52,815 bases of DNA, taken from Fidelibacterota bacterium (GTDB lineage: Bacteria; Fidelibacterota; UBA2242; JAFGTP01). The translations under genes and the position numbers were made by a program. Below the pieces are notes generated by a model. It saw only the letters and a program-made list of their open reading frames with translations, did no database searches and was not told the DNA's origin. Of this stretch, positions 34,852-44,035 are shown in pieces. The stretch is taken from the NCBI GenBank assembly GCA_016934035.1, contig JAFGTP010000010.1, forward strand, positions 1 through 52,815, in the 5' to 3' direction. The first letter of the stretch is position 1. Each line of letters opens with the position of its first letter.

Positions 34852-36195
34852 ATGAAATTTTTTATAAAATTACTATTTCTACTTTCCTTTTCTTTCACCC
34901 TTGCCCAGGAAAAGCCGACAGTGGTTCTGGACCTCGATGGATTTTTGGAACGGGTAAAAGAGAACAGCACAGACCTAAAACTGGTGGCAAAGGAATTGGA
35001 AACTGCAGAAGCAAATAAAAAGGAAGCCTATTCAACCGCTTTGCCAAAAATTTTTAGTCAGGGCGGGTATACTCGAAATTTAACGGATTATTTTTCTTTC
35101 ATGGATTTCGATATTCCGCCGATTCAACTGGGTGAAGATATGACGCCGTTGACTTTTCCAGAGAAATTCAAAGTTAATTATCATAACCAGTTTGAATTTA
35201 ACACGAGTCTGCAACAAACCTTGTTCAGTGCTCAGGTTGGCAATGCCATTACAGCTTCAAAACAATATGCAAGAATGACTGAAAAATATTATGATGCCGG
35301 ATTTTTACAAATCATGGTAGGTGCAAAAAAATTATTTTATCAGTCCCTGCTGTTGAAAAAAGTCTTCGAAGTGAACCAAAAATCTGAAGCCAATGCCAGG
35401 GAAAATTATAAAATGACACAAAACAGATTTGAAGCGGGCACCGTTTCAGAATTGGCACTTTATCAGGCTGAAGTGAACTGGCGGAACACCATTCCCAATG
35501 TCACCCAGGCCAGGAAGAATTTTGAACTGGCCCTGAACAATATCAAAGAAATGGCGGGAATTGATTTGAATGAAGTCATAGAACTTGCCGGTGAATTTGA
35601 AAACCCGCCGGCAATGCCGGATTTTCCGGATTTGGAAAATATCCTGGAATTAAGACCGGATTATAATGCTCTGAAATGGCAATCCAAACTTTTGAAAACC
35701 AATATCAATGCGCAAAAGTCCGGATTTTTTCCCTCGCTGGCCGGCAACATCACCTATGCTTATTCTTCCATGTCTGATGATTTTAAACTGGAACGTGAAA
35801 ATAATCTGTGGATGATTGGATTGAATTTATCAATACCCATCTGGACCGGCGGATACACCGGTGCCCAAGTCCAAAAGGCACAGATCAATTACGACAAGTC
35901 GCAAATTGAGTTGGTCAAAAAGGAAGATGCCATTGCCAAGGAACTGGAAAATATCAAACTCAAATTAGCAGAAGCGGAAATGCGGATTGCATCGGCCGGG
36001 TCCACATTGAAAACTGCCGAAAAAGGTTACAGTATTGCCCGGACTTCCGCAGAAAACGGGCTGGCCACCCAGTTGGAATTGAAAGATGCTCGTCTTCTTT
36101 TCAACCAGGCAGAACTGGGATATTATGCTGCGGTTTGTGATTACCTGGTGGCTTATTTTGATTATGAATTGGCAATTGGAAAAATGATAGAATAA
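34852..36195 (+). CDS. TolC-family outer-membrane efflux protein
   Basis: The 447-residue protein has a signal peptide (residues 1-18, ending TLAQ) and two OEP repeats. The repeats carry the long helices of the tunnel (YKMTQNRFEAGTVSELALYQAEVNW and YSIARTSAENGLATQLELKDARL regions). It forms the outer-membrane exit duct of the tripartite pump. It follows the RND gene by 15 bases and ends the operon before a strong terminator. Confidence 0.93.
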   Translation: MKFFIKLLFLLSFSFTLAQEKPTVVLDLDGFLERVKENSTDLKLVAKELETAEANKKEAYSTALPKIFSQGGYTRNLTDYFSFMDFDIPPIQLGEDMTPLTFPEKFKVNYHNQFEFNTSLQQTLFSAQVGNAITASKQYARMTEKYYDAGFLQIMVGAKKLFYQSLLLKKVFEVNQKSEANARENYKMTQNRFEAGTVSELALYQAEVNWRNTIPNVTQARKNFELALNNIKEMAGIDLNEVIELAGEFENPPAMPDFPDLENILELRPDYNALKWQSKLLKTNINAQKSGFFPSLAGNITYAYSSMSDDFKLERENNLWMIGLNLSIPIWTGGYTGAQVQKAQINYDKSQIELVKKEDAIAKELENIKLKLAEAEMRIASAGSTLKTAEKGYSIARTSAENGLATQLELKDARLLFNQAELGYYAAVCDYLVAYFDYELAIGKMIE

Positions 36196-36221
36196 CCTGC
36201 AATAAGTAATTTGGAAAAATG

Positions 36222-36255
36222 AAACCTTCGAGGGATAAACTTCGAAGGTTTTTTA
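36222..36255 (+). terminator. Rho-independent terminator of the efflux operon
   Basis: A ten-base-pair stem AAACCTTCGA / TCGAAGGTTT is followed by a long T-run, 26 bases past the TolC-like stop codon. Confidence 0.85.
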
Positions 36256-36333
36256 TTTTTTTGTAGGATCGAGGAATTGTATTTCGTTAAAGGCCAAATT
36301 TGAATGACTGATATCAAATCCTCTTTCCTTTCC

Positions 36334-37032
36334 TTATTGATTCAAAAACTCTAAAATCCTTCTGATCTCTTCCCCTTTTGGTTCTGGTAAATTATGCCCA
36401 ACTCCATCATAAATGACATATTTAACATTTGAATTATTCTGTTTCAGAATATTATGAATTTTTGAGAAAGATTCATGAAGCAAAAATTCCAGTTCACCAT
36501 GTGCGAGATAAAATTTTTGGTGGAAATTGGCAGGAGTTATTTTTTCAGGGCCAATTGTACAACAAAGTGGTACGATTCCGGTAAAATTATATGGAAATTT
36601 CATTCCAATTTTCCAGGCAAGTGAACCTCCCGATGAAAAACCCAGAATATAGATTTTAGAAATGTCAATATTCACTGTATGACGAACATAATCAATTGTA
36701 TTCAACACTGATTGTTCAGCATTCTCATTCCATTTCCAGCCGAAATTTTCATCGGTCATTTTTCCACCTTGTGGAGTCAGAAGTATAAATCCCAACTCAT
36801 CACTTACCGGCTTGAAAAGATTATGAAAAGCAACTGAGTTACTACCAGTTCCATGGAGGCAAACTATTAAAGGAAACTTCGATTTGGGAGTATAGTTATC
36901 AGGAACTGTAAAGATCAGGTTTGTCTTAATTGTGTTCCCGGTTTTATCGGTTTTACTGATTTGTTTAGGAACAGTCGATCCGGGAGTAATTTCCTCATAG
37001 GATGAAAAGGAAAATAAAACTAAGAGCGACAA
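36334..37032 (-). CDS. Alpha/beta-hydrolase esterase (PHB-depolymerase/LpqC-like), possibly broken at its start
   Basis: The 232-residue frame encodes an esterase fold: oxyanion strand LIVCLHGTGSN, nucleophile GFSSGG near residue 133, and catalytic His in DGVGHNLP near 211. Relatives cleave polyester or feruloyl links outside the cell. The frame opens only at a TTG. In the same frame upstream, ATG ATG AGA is followed by a TAA at 37045-37047, then CTA ATC ATT TTT. One base change (TAA to AAA) would restore a textbook signal peptide from 37053 (MRKLIIFLSLLVLFSFS). Either a recent nonsense mutation has removed secretion or a TTG restart is used. Confidence 0.7.
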   Translation of the reverse strand: MSLLVLFSFSSYEEITPGSTVPKQISKTDKTGNTIKTNLIFTVPDNYTPKSKFPLIVCLHGTGSNSVAFHNLFKPVSDELGFILLTPQGGKMTDENFGWKWNENAEQSVLNTIDYVRHTVNIDISKIYILGFSSGGSLAWKIGMKFPYNFTGIVPLCCTIGPEKITPANFHQKFYLAHGELEFLLHESFSKIHNILKQNNSNVKYVIYDGVGHNLPEPKGEEIRRILEFLNQ

Positions 37033-37271
37033 AAAAATGATTAGTTATCTCATCATGTGCCTTTTTTTTGTTAAAACTATTCCCAATTTACTTATCACTC
37101 AATGAAAAGTTCATATTCAAAACATTTGAATGAATATTTCTTTTTGAATAATTCCAAAAATCCAATAACCTTTTCTACACTTCATGAAGATAGCAAAGAC
37201 AACTTAACCAATTGTTTATTGTCAGAATTTGAGTTATTGAAAATTGAAAACCAGATAGAAAAGAGGTTATT

Positions 37272-37643
37272 ATGTCATTTTTAGGAAATATTTTATGGAT
37301 CATTTTTGGCGGCGGATTGTTTTTGTTTTTAGAATATGTCTTCGGTGGGATTTTATTGTGCCTGACAATCATTGGTATACCCTTTGGAATTCAATTGATT
37401 AAACTTTCCTATCTGGGCTTGGTGCCCTTTGGGAAGGAGATCAGAAGTACCCAATCATCGGCCGGCTGCCTGTCTACAATTTTTAATGTAATCTGGATTC
37501 TGACTGGCGGGATCGTGCTGACAATAACCCATCTCATCTTTGCATTTTTATGTACAATTACAATAATCGGGATTCCTTTTGCCATTCAGCATTTGAAACT
37601 GGCGGCCTTTTCTCTGGCCCCTTTCGGACGGGAAATTGATTAA
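37272..37643 (+). CDS. YccF-family inner-membrane protein
   Basis: The 123-residue protein has two copies of the YccF domain: GGGLFLFLEYVFGGILLCLTIIGIPFGIQ region with LVPFGKEI, then a second TIIGIPFAIQHLKLAAFSLAPFGREI. Four TM helices are predicted. The function of YccF is unknown. AAAAGAGG precedes the ATG. It is a single gene. An open frame at 37102 overlapping its start has no ribosome binding site and was not accepted. Confidence 0.88.
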   Translation: MSFLGNILWIIFGGGLFLFLEYVFGGILLCLTIIGIPFGIQLIKLSYLGLVPFGKEIRSTQSSAGCLSTIFNVIWILTGGIVLTITHLIFAFLCTITIIGIPFAIQHLKLAAFSLAPFGREID

Positions 37644-37764
37644 TTTAGCGCCTGCAAAAAAAAAGGCATCTTTAGTACAAGGAATGGTAATTTCCAGTCA
37701 GGGCTGGTTTATTCAAAACTCTATAAAAATCCGGGTTTTTAAGAAATTTTTCGCCCTTAAAATT

Positions 37765-37857
37765 TCATAGTCCTGGTGGATTTTCAATCGCAATAGTTAT
37801 CTTTCGAAGCACTCTTGATTCGTATTTGAAATTATCGGTGACTTTTTTTTCTGACAT
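37765..37857 (-). CDS. Possible 30-residue small protein
   Basis: An ATG five bases after AAAGG opens MSEKKVTDNFKYESRVLRKI and runs to a TGA after 30 residues (ending IENPPGL). No family is recognised. Apart from this the 312 bases between the YccF and acyl-CoA synthetase genes hold only AT-rich leader sequence. It may be chance. Confidence 0.2.
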   Translation of the reverse strand: MSEKKVTDNFKYESRVLRKITIAIENPPGL

Positions 37858-37955
37858 TTTTAACCTTTTGTAATAATAAATTGATTTTTGGATATTTTTC
37901 CTTATATTTTCCCTGATAGGTTGGCATAAAATCATGTTAATTAATGAGGGATAAT

Positions 37956-39749
37956 ATGTTTAAAAGTGTACCACATATTCTTTTTGCAACGATTCAAAAA
38001 ACACCGGAAAAGAAGGCCTTGGTTTTTAAGCGAAAAGGTCAGATCAAACACTATGATTATGAAGATTTCGGCAATCAGATTCGCTACCTGACCAGTTCTT
38101 TTAAAGAGTTGGGAATCATTCCCGGAGAGAAAATCGCCATCATTTCCAATAATCGGCCGGAATGGACGATTACGGATTTTTCAGTTATGTGTCACAAAAA
38201 CATTGTCGTGCCGGTCCATCAGAACATTACGGCTGAACAGATGCTCTATATTATCAAGGATTCCGAATCCCGTGTTCTTTTTATTGAAAATGAAGAACAT
38301 TATGAGAAAATTCAGCAGATCAAATCCGGATTATCCAAAATCAAAGCCATTGTCTCCTACGAAAAAATAGATGATGAATCAATTATTCTCTACGATGATT
38401 TACTGGAAAAGGGGCGACAGTATTATCATGCCAATCCAAAATATTTTTCTGATTCCTTTAACAATATTGACCCAAAAGAAATCTGCACTATCGTCTATAC
38501 ATCGGGAACCACAGGGGAACCCAAAGGTGTCATGCTTTACCACGAAGCTTTCGTCAAGGAAATCATCAGTTCTGAAGACCGTCTCGGATTGGATGATAAT
38601 GAAGTCTTTTTATCCTTTTTACCTCTCAGCCATCTCTATGAGAGGGTTGCCGGTCACTGGACGCCCATGTATCGCACCAATACAATTTTTTATTCAGAAA
38701 GTATTACGACTGTGATTGATGACATACAATTGGCCCAACCCACTGTTATTGTCAGCGTCCCCCGGCTTTATGAAAAGATAACGGAAAAAATTCTGACCCA
38801 GGTGGACCACGGCTCTTTCATAAAGAGAAAATTGTTTCACTGGGCCCTCAATGTTGGCAAAGAATATAATGCAAGAAGATATGAAGGCACTTTAAACAGC
38901 AGTATTACCCAGCAGTATAAGTTGGCTGACAAAATTGTATTCAGCAAGATTAAGAAAAAATTGGGTGGAAGACTAAAATTCCCAATTGCCGGCGGTGCCC
39001 CGCTTTCCGTTAAGACTTTAAAGTTTTTTGAAGCTCTCGGACTCAACATTATTGAGGGCTACGGTATGACGGAAACTCATTTGATCATTTCCCTGACCCC
39101 GGCCGAAAAAATCAGATACGGTTCCTGTGGTAAACCACTGGATATTCTGAAAGTCAAAATCGCCGAAGATGGCGAGGTCCTTGTAAAAGGCCCAACGGCC
39201 ATGGCCGGATATTATAAAAAACCTAAAGAAACTGCCGAAATGATTGATGCCGACGGCTGGCTCCACACCGGAGATATCGGTTATCTGGATGAAGATAATT
39301 TTCTATATCTAACCGATCGTAAGAAAAACATCATCGTCACAGCCGGTGGGAAAAATATTGCTGCAGCCCCCATCGAAAACCTGTTGAAAAAATCACGTTA
39401 TGTCGATGAAGCCTGTATCATCGGGGACGGACAACGATTTATTAGTGCCCTCATTGTACCAAATTTTGAAAAACTCATTAAATGGGCCACGCAAAATAAA
39501 ATTGAATTCTCCAATCCTAAAGAACTTGTGGAAAATCAAAAAATTAAAGATTTCATGTGGGCGGAAATCGAAGCCCAGCAGGAAAAACTGGCGAGTTTTG
39601 AAAAAGTCAAAAAAATTGCCCTCATAGATCATGAATTTACACTGGAAAAGGATGAATTAACGCCAAGTTTGAAATTGCGTAAAAAACAAATTATTGAAAA
39701 TTATAAAGATATTATTAATAAGATTTATGAATCTAATGCAGTTGTTTAA
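37956..39749 (+). CDS. Long-chain acyl-CoA synthetase (AMP-forming, FadD15-like)
   Basis: The 597-residue enzyme activates fatty acids to acyl-CoA through an acyl-adenylate. The P-loop YTSGTTGEPKGV, the adenylation motif GYGMTET, the hinge TGDIGYLDEDNFLYLTDRKK region and the C-terminal catalytic Lys region (LTPSLKLRKKQI) are present. The start is the second ATG, with GAGGG at six to seven bases; the first ATG at 37944 overlaps that site. It is monocistronic. Similar synthetases serve fatty-acid uptake or phospholipid remodelling. Confidence 0.93.
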   Translation: MFKSVPHILFATIQKTPEKKALVFKRKGQIKHYDYEDFGNQIRYLTSSFKELGIIPGEKIAIISNNRPEWTITDFSVMCHKNIVVPVHQNITAEQMLYIIKDSESRVLFIENEEHYEKIQQIKSGLSKIKAIVSYEKIDDESIILYDDLLEKGRQYYHANPKYFSDSFNNIDPKEICTIVYTSGTTGEPKGVMLYHEAFVKEIISSEDRLGLDDNEVFLSFLPLSHLYERVAGHWTPMYRTNTIFYSESITTVIDDIQLAQPTVIVSVPRLYEKITEKILTQVDHGSFIKRKLFHWALNVGKEYNARRYEGTLNSSITQQYKLADKIVFSKIKKKLGGRLKFPIAGGAPLSVKTLKFFEALGLNIIEGYGMTETHLIISLTPAEKIRYGSCGKPLDILKVKIAEDGEVLVKGPTAMAGYYKKPKETAEMIDADGWLHTGDIGYLDEDNFLYLTDRKKNIIVTAGGKNIAAAPIENLLKKSRYVDEACIIGDGQRFISALIVPNFEKLIKWATQNKIEFSNPKELVENQKIKDFMWAEIEAQQEKLASFEKVKKIALIDHEFTLEKDELTPSLKLRKKQIIENYKDIINKIYESNAVV

Positions 39750-39910
39750 ATAATAAATTCGCCCCGGAGAGCATTGAGATATAATATTTAATAATTTTCT
39801 TTGTGCTATCGTTGTTTTTAAATTTAACATACCGATGCTATTCTGAACGGTATCATATTGAATACTATCTTTTTAATCACAGATAAAAGTGAAAAATCTT
39901 TTTAGTATCA

Positions 39911-40157
39911 GTTAACAACGCAACTGACAGTAAGAAAATTATCAGAACCAACACAGAAACCAGCGGATCATTTCCCTATAATGATTCTGTTTTGAAGTTA
40001 TTGTCTTTGGGGACCAGGAATGTTTTTAGAGAAAATGGAATCGGCCGATTAGAGATTGGAAAAAAGCGTTATACTATTTTGCGATTAAATTTGATGAACC
40101 TTTGAAAAAAAATGAAAGACCATTTATACAGTATTTACTACACGCTCTATTCGATGA
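39911..40157 (+). pseudogene. IS256-family (Mutator) transposase, decayed C-terminal fragment
   Basis: One frame reads KKIIRTNTETSGSFPYNDSV then LKLLSLGTRNV. After a frameshift near 40030 another frame reads KWNRPIRDWKKALYYFAIKF. Together these match the C-terminal signature of IS256-type transposases (FPsexxLLKLLYLaxxN then KWtxPirxWxxALxxfAIxF). The first 300 or more residues and the inverted repeats are missing. From 39750 to 39910 I see nothing. Confidence 0.7.
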
Positions 40158-40229
40158 ACCACAGAGACAAAGAGGGCACTGAGTCAAATCCCAATTTGAA
40201 AGGCCCTGTGCTCTCAGTGCCTCTGTGGT
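40158..40229. repeat. REP-like imperfect palindrome (CACAGAG type)
   Basis: ACCACAGAG and, after a bulge, GGCACTGAG on the left pair with CTCAGTGCC and CTCTGTGGT on the right. A loop of about 29 bases separates the arms. Repeats with CACAGAG/CTCTGTG arms are scattered in intergenic regions of many bacterial genomes. It lies ten bases past the stop of the minus-strand gene at 40239 and may also help end that transcript. Confidence 0.6.
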
Positions 40230-40238
40230 AAATATATT

Positions 40239-41726
40239 TTAAAAATCAATCACGGTTATATTTTGGTCCTTGTATTTCGGCATACTCATGCCGATGTTGG
40301 CATTGATATAGGTTGGATCACAAACCAGATATTTTGTTCCATTGTGTCCGATATAATCCCCTTTGGGGTGGCTGTTGGTTTTTACTGCTGTGGCCATGTG
40401 TCCTTCATATTTGACGCCGACTACTTTTAATCCCAGCAGTTCTTCTACCAGGTTTGAAAAAAGTACTGAGCGATCTTCACAATCCGAATACTGATAATAG
40501 ATTGTTTCATCGGGAATGAGGGGCTTTTCACGGCCGAACTGGTCGTCGTCGGTTTTATAAAGGAAAGCGGTTTGGACAAAGCGAAGCAGAATATTCAGGG
40601 CCTCCTGTTCGGATTTTCCTTCCAGGATCGGTTTAAAGGCTTTTCCAATGGTCAGTTTTGTGGTTGGGGCCACGGGGGCGGCAAAATAAATAGAGTAATC
40701 GGTTTGCGGGTAAAAATTAAAATATTTGACCAGTTCTTCATTATAATCGCAGTTTAAAGCATACTTTTGGCCCTGGTATTTGAAACTCAATTCCTTTTGT
40801 GCATTATAGCCACCAATCTGAGGCAGGCTGGTTATTGCAAAATCGAAGTGTTTTTTTGCGGCAGGGTGGTTTTTGTCATAAGTGTATAGTTGGCTAAATT
40901 TACGTTTTTGGGAATCATCAAAATTGAAGATGAAATAACGTTGGTTATAAATTGTCAGAAAAGGTCGTGAAAACAGCATATTATTTGACGGCACCATCAG
41001 GGCGGCAAATCCGGGCCCGTAGCCCACTCTGACATCATAGCCGAGTTTGGTGATCAGGTACCAGGTAAAAAGAATACGACTTTCTTCATCATCGAGAATT
41101 TCAGAGGCAATACTTTTTATTAAAACCAGTTTTCCGTAATCATTGAGGGCCAGTTTTTGGGAATATTCTTCAATCTGTTCCAGCATCGGATTGGTGTTGA
41201 TCCTGCTGATATTGTCCCAGTATTTGGGTATGGATTTATCGTTGACTGGTTTTTCAACGGATATTTTTGTTTCCTTATTGTATTTAAATTTCAATTCCTG
41301 CCCATAAAAAGTGATGGTTGTTCCTGCATACTCTTTTACGACTTCCGGAGGAATAACTACCTCGGGCGGAGTGATTTCCGGGGCGATTCGTGTGTCAATT
41401 AATTCGCTTTCCGGCAAATCGATGTCAACGGGCACAAATTCATCGATTTCAATTTTGGCTTCTGGGATTTTAGGGATTTCCTGGGGTTTGGGTGGCTCTT
41501 CCGGTTTTTTTCCTTCTTCCGCATTAAAGGGCTTCCATTCATTTTTCAGAAATTCAGCAAAAAGGGAGTCGTTTTTGGAAATGAATTTTCTGACGGCTTC
41601 TTCATTTTTTTGAATTTCCTGGTTTACTTGTTCCTGCATCTGCTTCATCATTTCTTCTACCGATTGTTGTGCGAAGATGACGGAGTAGATTCCGAAAACT
41701 ACAATCATAAGTTTGACATTTTTCAT
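40239..41726 (-). CDS. Exported transglutaminase-like protein with proline-rich linker
   Basis: The 495-residue protein has a signal peptide (residues 1-19, ending IFAQ). A coiled-coil-prone region follows (VEEMMKQMQEQVNQEIQKN), then a Pro/Glu-rich linker (about 75-135) and a large C-terminal domain. The last 90 residues have a transglutaminase-like triad: Cys in YSDCEDRSVLF near 416, His in YEGHMATAV near 443 and Asp in LVCDPTY near 469. It may be a periplasmic cysteine peptidase or crosslinker. No partner is evident next to it. Confidence 0.6.
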   Translation of the reverse strand: MKNVKLMIVVFGIYSVIFAQQSVEEMMKQMQEQVNQEIQKNEEAVRKFISKNDSLFAEFLKNEWKPFNAEEGKKPEEPPKPQEIPKIPEAKIEIDEFVPVDIDLPESELIDTRIAPEITPPEVVIPPEVVKEYAGTTITFYGQELKFKYNKETKISVEKPVNDKSIPKYWDNISRINTNPMLEQIEEYSQKLALNDYGKLVLIKSIASEILDDEESRILFTWYLITKLGYDVRVGYGPGFAALMVPSNNMLFSRPFLTIYNQRYFIFNFDDSQKRKFSQLYTYDKNHPAAKKHFDFAITSLPQIGGYNAQKELSFKYQGQKYALNCDYNEELVKYFNFYPQTDYSIYFAAPVAPTTKLTIGKAFKPILEGKSEQEALNILLRFVQTAFLYKTDDDQFGREKPLIPDETIYYQYSDCEDRSVLFSNLVEELLGLKVVGVKYEGHMATAVKTNSHPKGDYIGHNGTKYLVCDPTYINANIGMSMPKYKDQNITVIDF

Positions 41727-41800
41727 ATCGACCTCCTGGAAAAACTTTTATTCAGAATATATGAAAAGAATATGGTGAATTGTTTTGATTTATATCAATT

Positions 41801-42481
41801 TTATTTTACAAAAATTAATGTGAGAATTACAATAATCAATAATGAAGGAAGCATGTTCATCATCCTGATTTTTTTGATTTCCAGAATATTTAGTCCTAAT
41901 CCAAGCAGCAGAATGCCTCCGGTTGCGGTCAATTCATTGATCATGGCATCAGTAAAATATTGTTCAAGAAATGTTGCCAGTAAAGCCAGCCCTCCCTGGA
42001 AAAAGAGTAGCGGAATAGCAGAAAACATGACACCAATGCCCATGCCTGATGCCAGGGCCACAGAGCTGAATCCATCGAGAACAGATTTTGCCAGCAATAG
42101 GTTGGGTTTTCCACCTAGCCCCTCTTCAAAGGCTCCCAGAATGGTCATGGAGCCCATACAGAACAGTAAAAAAGCAGTGATCATTCCTTCAGAGAATTTT
42201 TCATTTTTTGATTGAGTGGTATTTTGCAAGAGTGTGCTTAATCGCTGAAGTTTTTCATCGAGATTGACCAATGTGCCCAGGATTGTACCGATGACCAGGC
42301 TGAAAATCATCAGCAGGATTTGCTCTGCTTTGATAGCCATTGAGACACCGAGGGCAAGGGTGAATAGACCGATGACCTGAAAGACAGAATGGACGATTTT
42401 TTCAGGCAGATTTTTGTGAAAAAGAAGACCGATGGTGCTTCCCAGGACCACAGAGAGTACATTAATCAGAGTGCCAATCAT
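41801..42481 (-). CDS. DUF554 family inner-membrane protein
   Basis: The 226-residue polytopic protein starts [20 protein letters not shown], the conserved N-terminus of DUF554 (E. coli YdfK/YqgA-like). About seven TM helices are predicted, with a conserved central [15 protein letters not shown]. The role is unknown; an ion or small-molecule transporter has been suggested for the family. Its ATG overlaps the mgsA stop by four bases, so the two are cotranscribed. Confidence 0.9.
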   Translation of the reverse strand: MIGTLINVLSVVLGSTIGLLFHKNLPEKIVHSVFQVIGLFTLALGVSMAIKAEQILLMIFSLVIGTILGTLVNLDEKLQRLSTLLQNTTQSKNEKFSEGMITAFLLFCMGSMTILGAFEEGLGGKPNLLLAKSVLDGFSSVALASGMGIGVMFSAIPLLFFQGGLALLATFLEQYFTDAMINELTATGGILLLGLGLNILEIKKIRMMNMLPSLLIIVILTLIFVK

Positions 42482-42930
42482 TTTTTATTATACCTGTTTT
42501 TATAAGCTTCATAATCGGCAATTCGACGGGTATATTCCTGATTCATCAAATCAGAACTGATGATAAAATCAGCTGTTGCCCGGTTGCAGGCGACGGGAAT
42601 ATTCCAGACAGCGGCGATTCTTAAAAGTGCTTTAATATCCGGATCATGGGGTTGGGCCTCCAGAGGGTCCCAAAAAAAGATCAGAAAATCAATTTTGCCT
42701 TCAGATATCAGGGCACCTAATTGCAGGTCACCTCCCAACGGGCCACTTTGCATCTTGTTGACGGCTGTATCCAGGATCTCCTCCAGCAGTGTTCCGGTTG
42801 TGCCGGTGGCGAAAAGATGGTGCCGGGCTATCGTTCCTTTGTTAAAACCTGCCCAGTCCAGTAATTCATCTTTCATGTTATCATGGGCGACCAGGGCAAT
42901 ATTTTTAATTTTTCGAATTGTTTTATTCAT
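42478..42930 (-). CDS. mgsA: Methylglyoxal synthase
   Basis: The 150-residue enzyme converts dihydroxyacetone phosphate to methylglyoxal and phosphate, a bypass of lower glycolysis under phosphate shortage. Family motifs are [40 protein letters not shown] (catalytic Asp) and [15 protein letters not shown] (catalytic Asp/His). It begins one base after the nadK stop codon. The enzyme is inhibited by phosphate in other bacteria. Confidence 0.95.
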   Translation of the reverse strand: MNKTIRKIKNIALVAHDNMKDELLDWAGFNKGTIARHHLFATGTTGTLLEEILDTAVNKMQSGPLGGDLQLGALISEGKIDFLIFFWDPLEAQPHDPDIKALLRIAAVWNIPVACNRATADFIISSDLMNQEYTRRIADYEAYKNRYNKK

Positions 42931-42931
42931 A

Positions 42932-43804
42932 TCAGTCCTTATGATTGCGTTTATCCACCCCCCAATTCAATTTTGTTTGCAGGGTCCGAAAGAAAGAATA
43001 GTCTTTGAATCGTATGACTTTCAAAGACTTATCGGAAATTTTTATATTAATTTTCTTGACCCTTGCAAGAGATATCTTGAATTGCCCGTCAATATCAAGA
43101 TCAATTTTTTTGTGGTTTGATTCCAAATTAAATGTGACCAATTGGTTGTTGCCGATGATCAGAGGCCGGGCTGATAAAGAGTGGGGACATACCGGTGTCA
43201 GGGTCATGATATCCAGATGGGGCAAAACAATGGGCCCGCCGGCAGACATATTGTATGCTGTTGAGCCGGAAGGTGTGGATATGATCAGGCCGTCTCCCCG
43301 ATAAGTATTGAGATAATCGTCGTCAACATAGGTATCAATGGTACACATTCCCATGGTTTCACTTCGATGGATGAGAAAGTCATTAATGGCATAATGTTTT
43401 TCTTCATGTTTCTGAAAGTGCACTTCGGCTTCCAGTATTTTCCGGGTTTCTGTCCTGTACTTTCCGGCAAAAAATTCTCTGAGTTTCTCCTGAAAATTTT
43501 CCACCAGGACTTCAGCCAGAAAACCCAGCCCGCCAAGGTGCAATCCCAAAATGGGTATGTCGGTGCCGACTAAATTTCTGGAGGCGCCTATGAAAGTGCC
43601 GTCACCTCCGATGCTAATAACCAGATCCGTTCCGTCATAATCTCTGGCATCTTGAATTTTGGGTAAATTGATATCAGAAAAAACGGTATTGTCTTTGGAA
43701 TTGATATAGATTTGATGCCCTTTGGACCGCAGAAAATTTACCAGTTTAAACAGAACCAGTTCAACTTTTAATCGTTCAGGGTGTAAATGGAGAACAATTT
43801 TCAT
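42932..43804 (-). CDS. nadK: NAD kinase
   Basis: The 290-residue cytoplasmic enzyme phosphorylates NAD to NADP. It has the GGDGT motif ([15 protein letters not shown], near residue 67), the conserved NDFLIHR, and [14 protein letters not shown], which binds NAD. Its start lies three bases after the xseB stop codon within the xseA-xseB-nadK-mgsA-DUF554 run. Confidence 0.95.
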   Translation of the reverse strand: MKIVLHLHPERLKVELVLFKLVNFLRSKGHQIYINSKDNTVFSDINLPKIQDARDYDGTDLVISIGGDGTFIGASRNLVGTDIPILGLHLGGLGFLAEVLVENFQEKLREFFAGKYRTETRKILEAEVHFQKHEEKHYAINDFLIHRSETMGMCTIDTYVDDDYLNTYRGDGLIISTPSGSTAYNMSAGGPIVLPHLDIMTLTPVCPHSLSARPLIIGNNQLVTFNLESNHKKIDLDIDGQFKISLARVKKINIKISDKSLKVIRFKDYSFFRTLQTKLNWGVDKRNHKD

Positions 43805-43807
43805 GGA

Positions 43808-44035
43808 TCAGACTTCCGCCATATCGGTTTCAGACACCCGTCCTTTGGAATCCCGGGTGAGAAGACGTACTCTCTGTTCTAATTCAGCTAGCCGTTCCTG
43901 GCACAGTTTGGAGAGGGTGATACCTTCTTCAAATAATTTGAGAGCTTTTTCCAGGTCCAGATCGTTATTTTCCAGTAGATCGACTATCTCTTCCATACGG
44001 GCGATATTTTTTTCCAGCAATATTTTTTTAGTCAT
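43808..44035 (-). CDS. xseB: Exodeoxyribonuclease VII small subunit
   Basis: The 75-residue protein has the XseB helical signature (EEIVDLLENNDLDLEKALKLFEEGITLSKLC region). It binds XseA to form exonuclease VII, which degrades single-stranded DNA. Its start overlaps the xseA stop by eight bases, with GGAG inside xseA. Confidence 0.95.
   Translation of the reverse strand: MTKKILLEKNIARMEEIVDLLENNDLDLEKALKLFEEGITLSKLCQERLAELEQRVRLLTRDSKGRVSETDMAEV

Noticed and set aside
37102..37284. 60-codon open frame overlapping the YccF start
   Set aside because: No ribosome binding site, no recognisable features, and it overlaps a clear gene with a good ribosome binding site.
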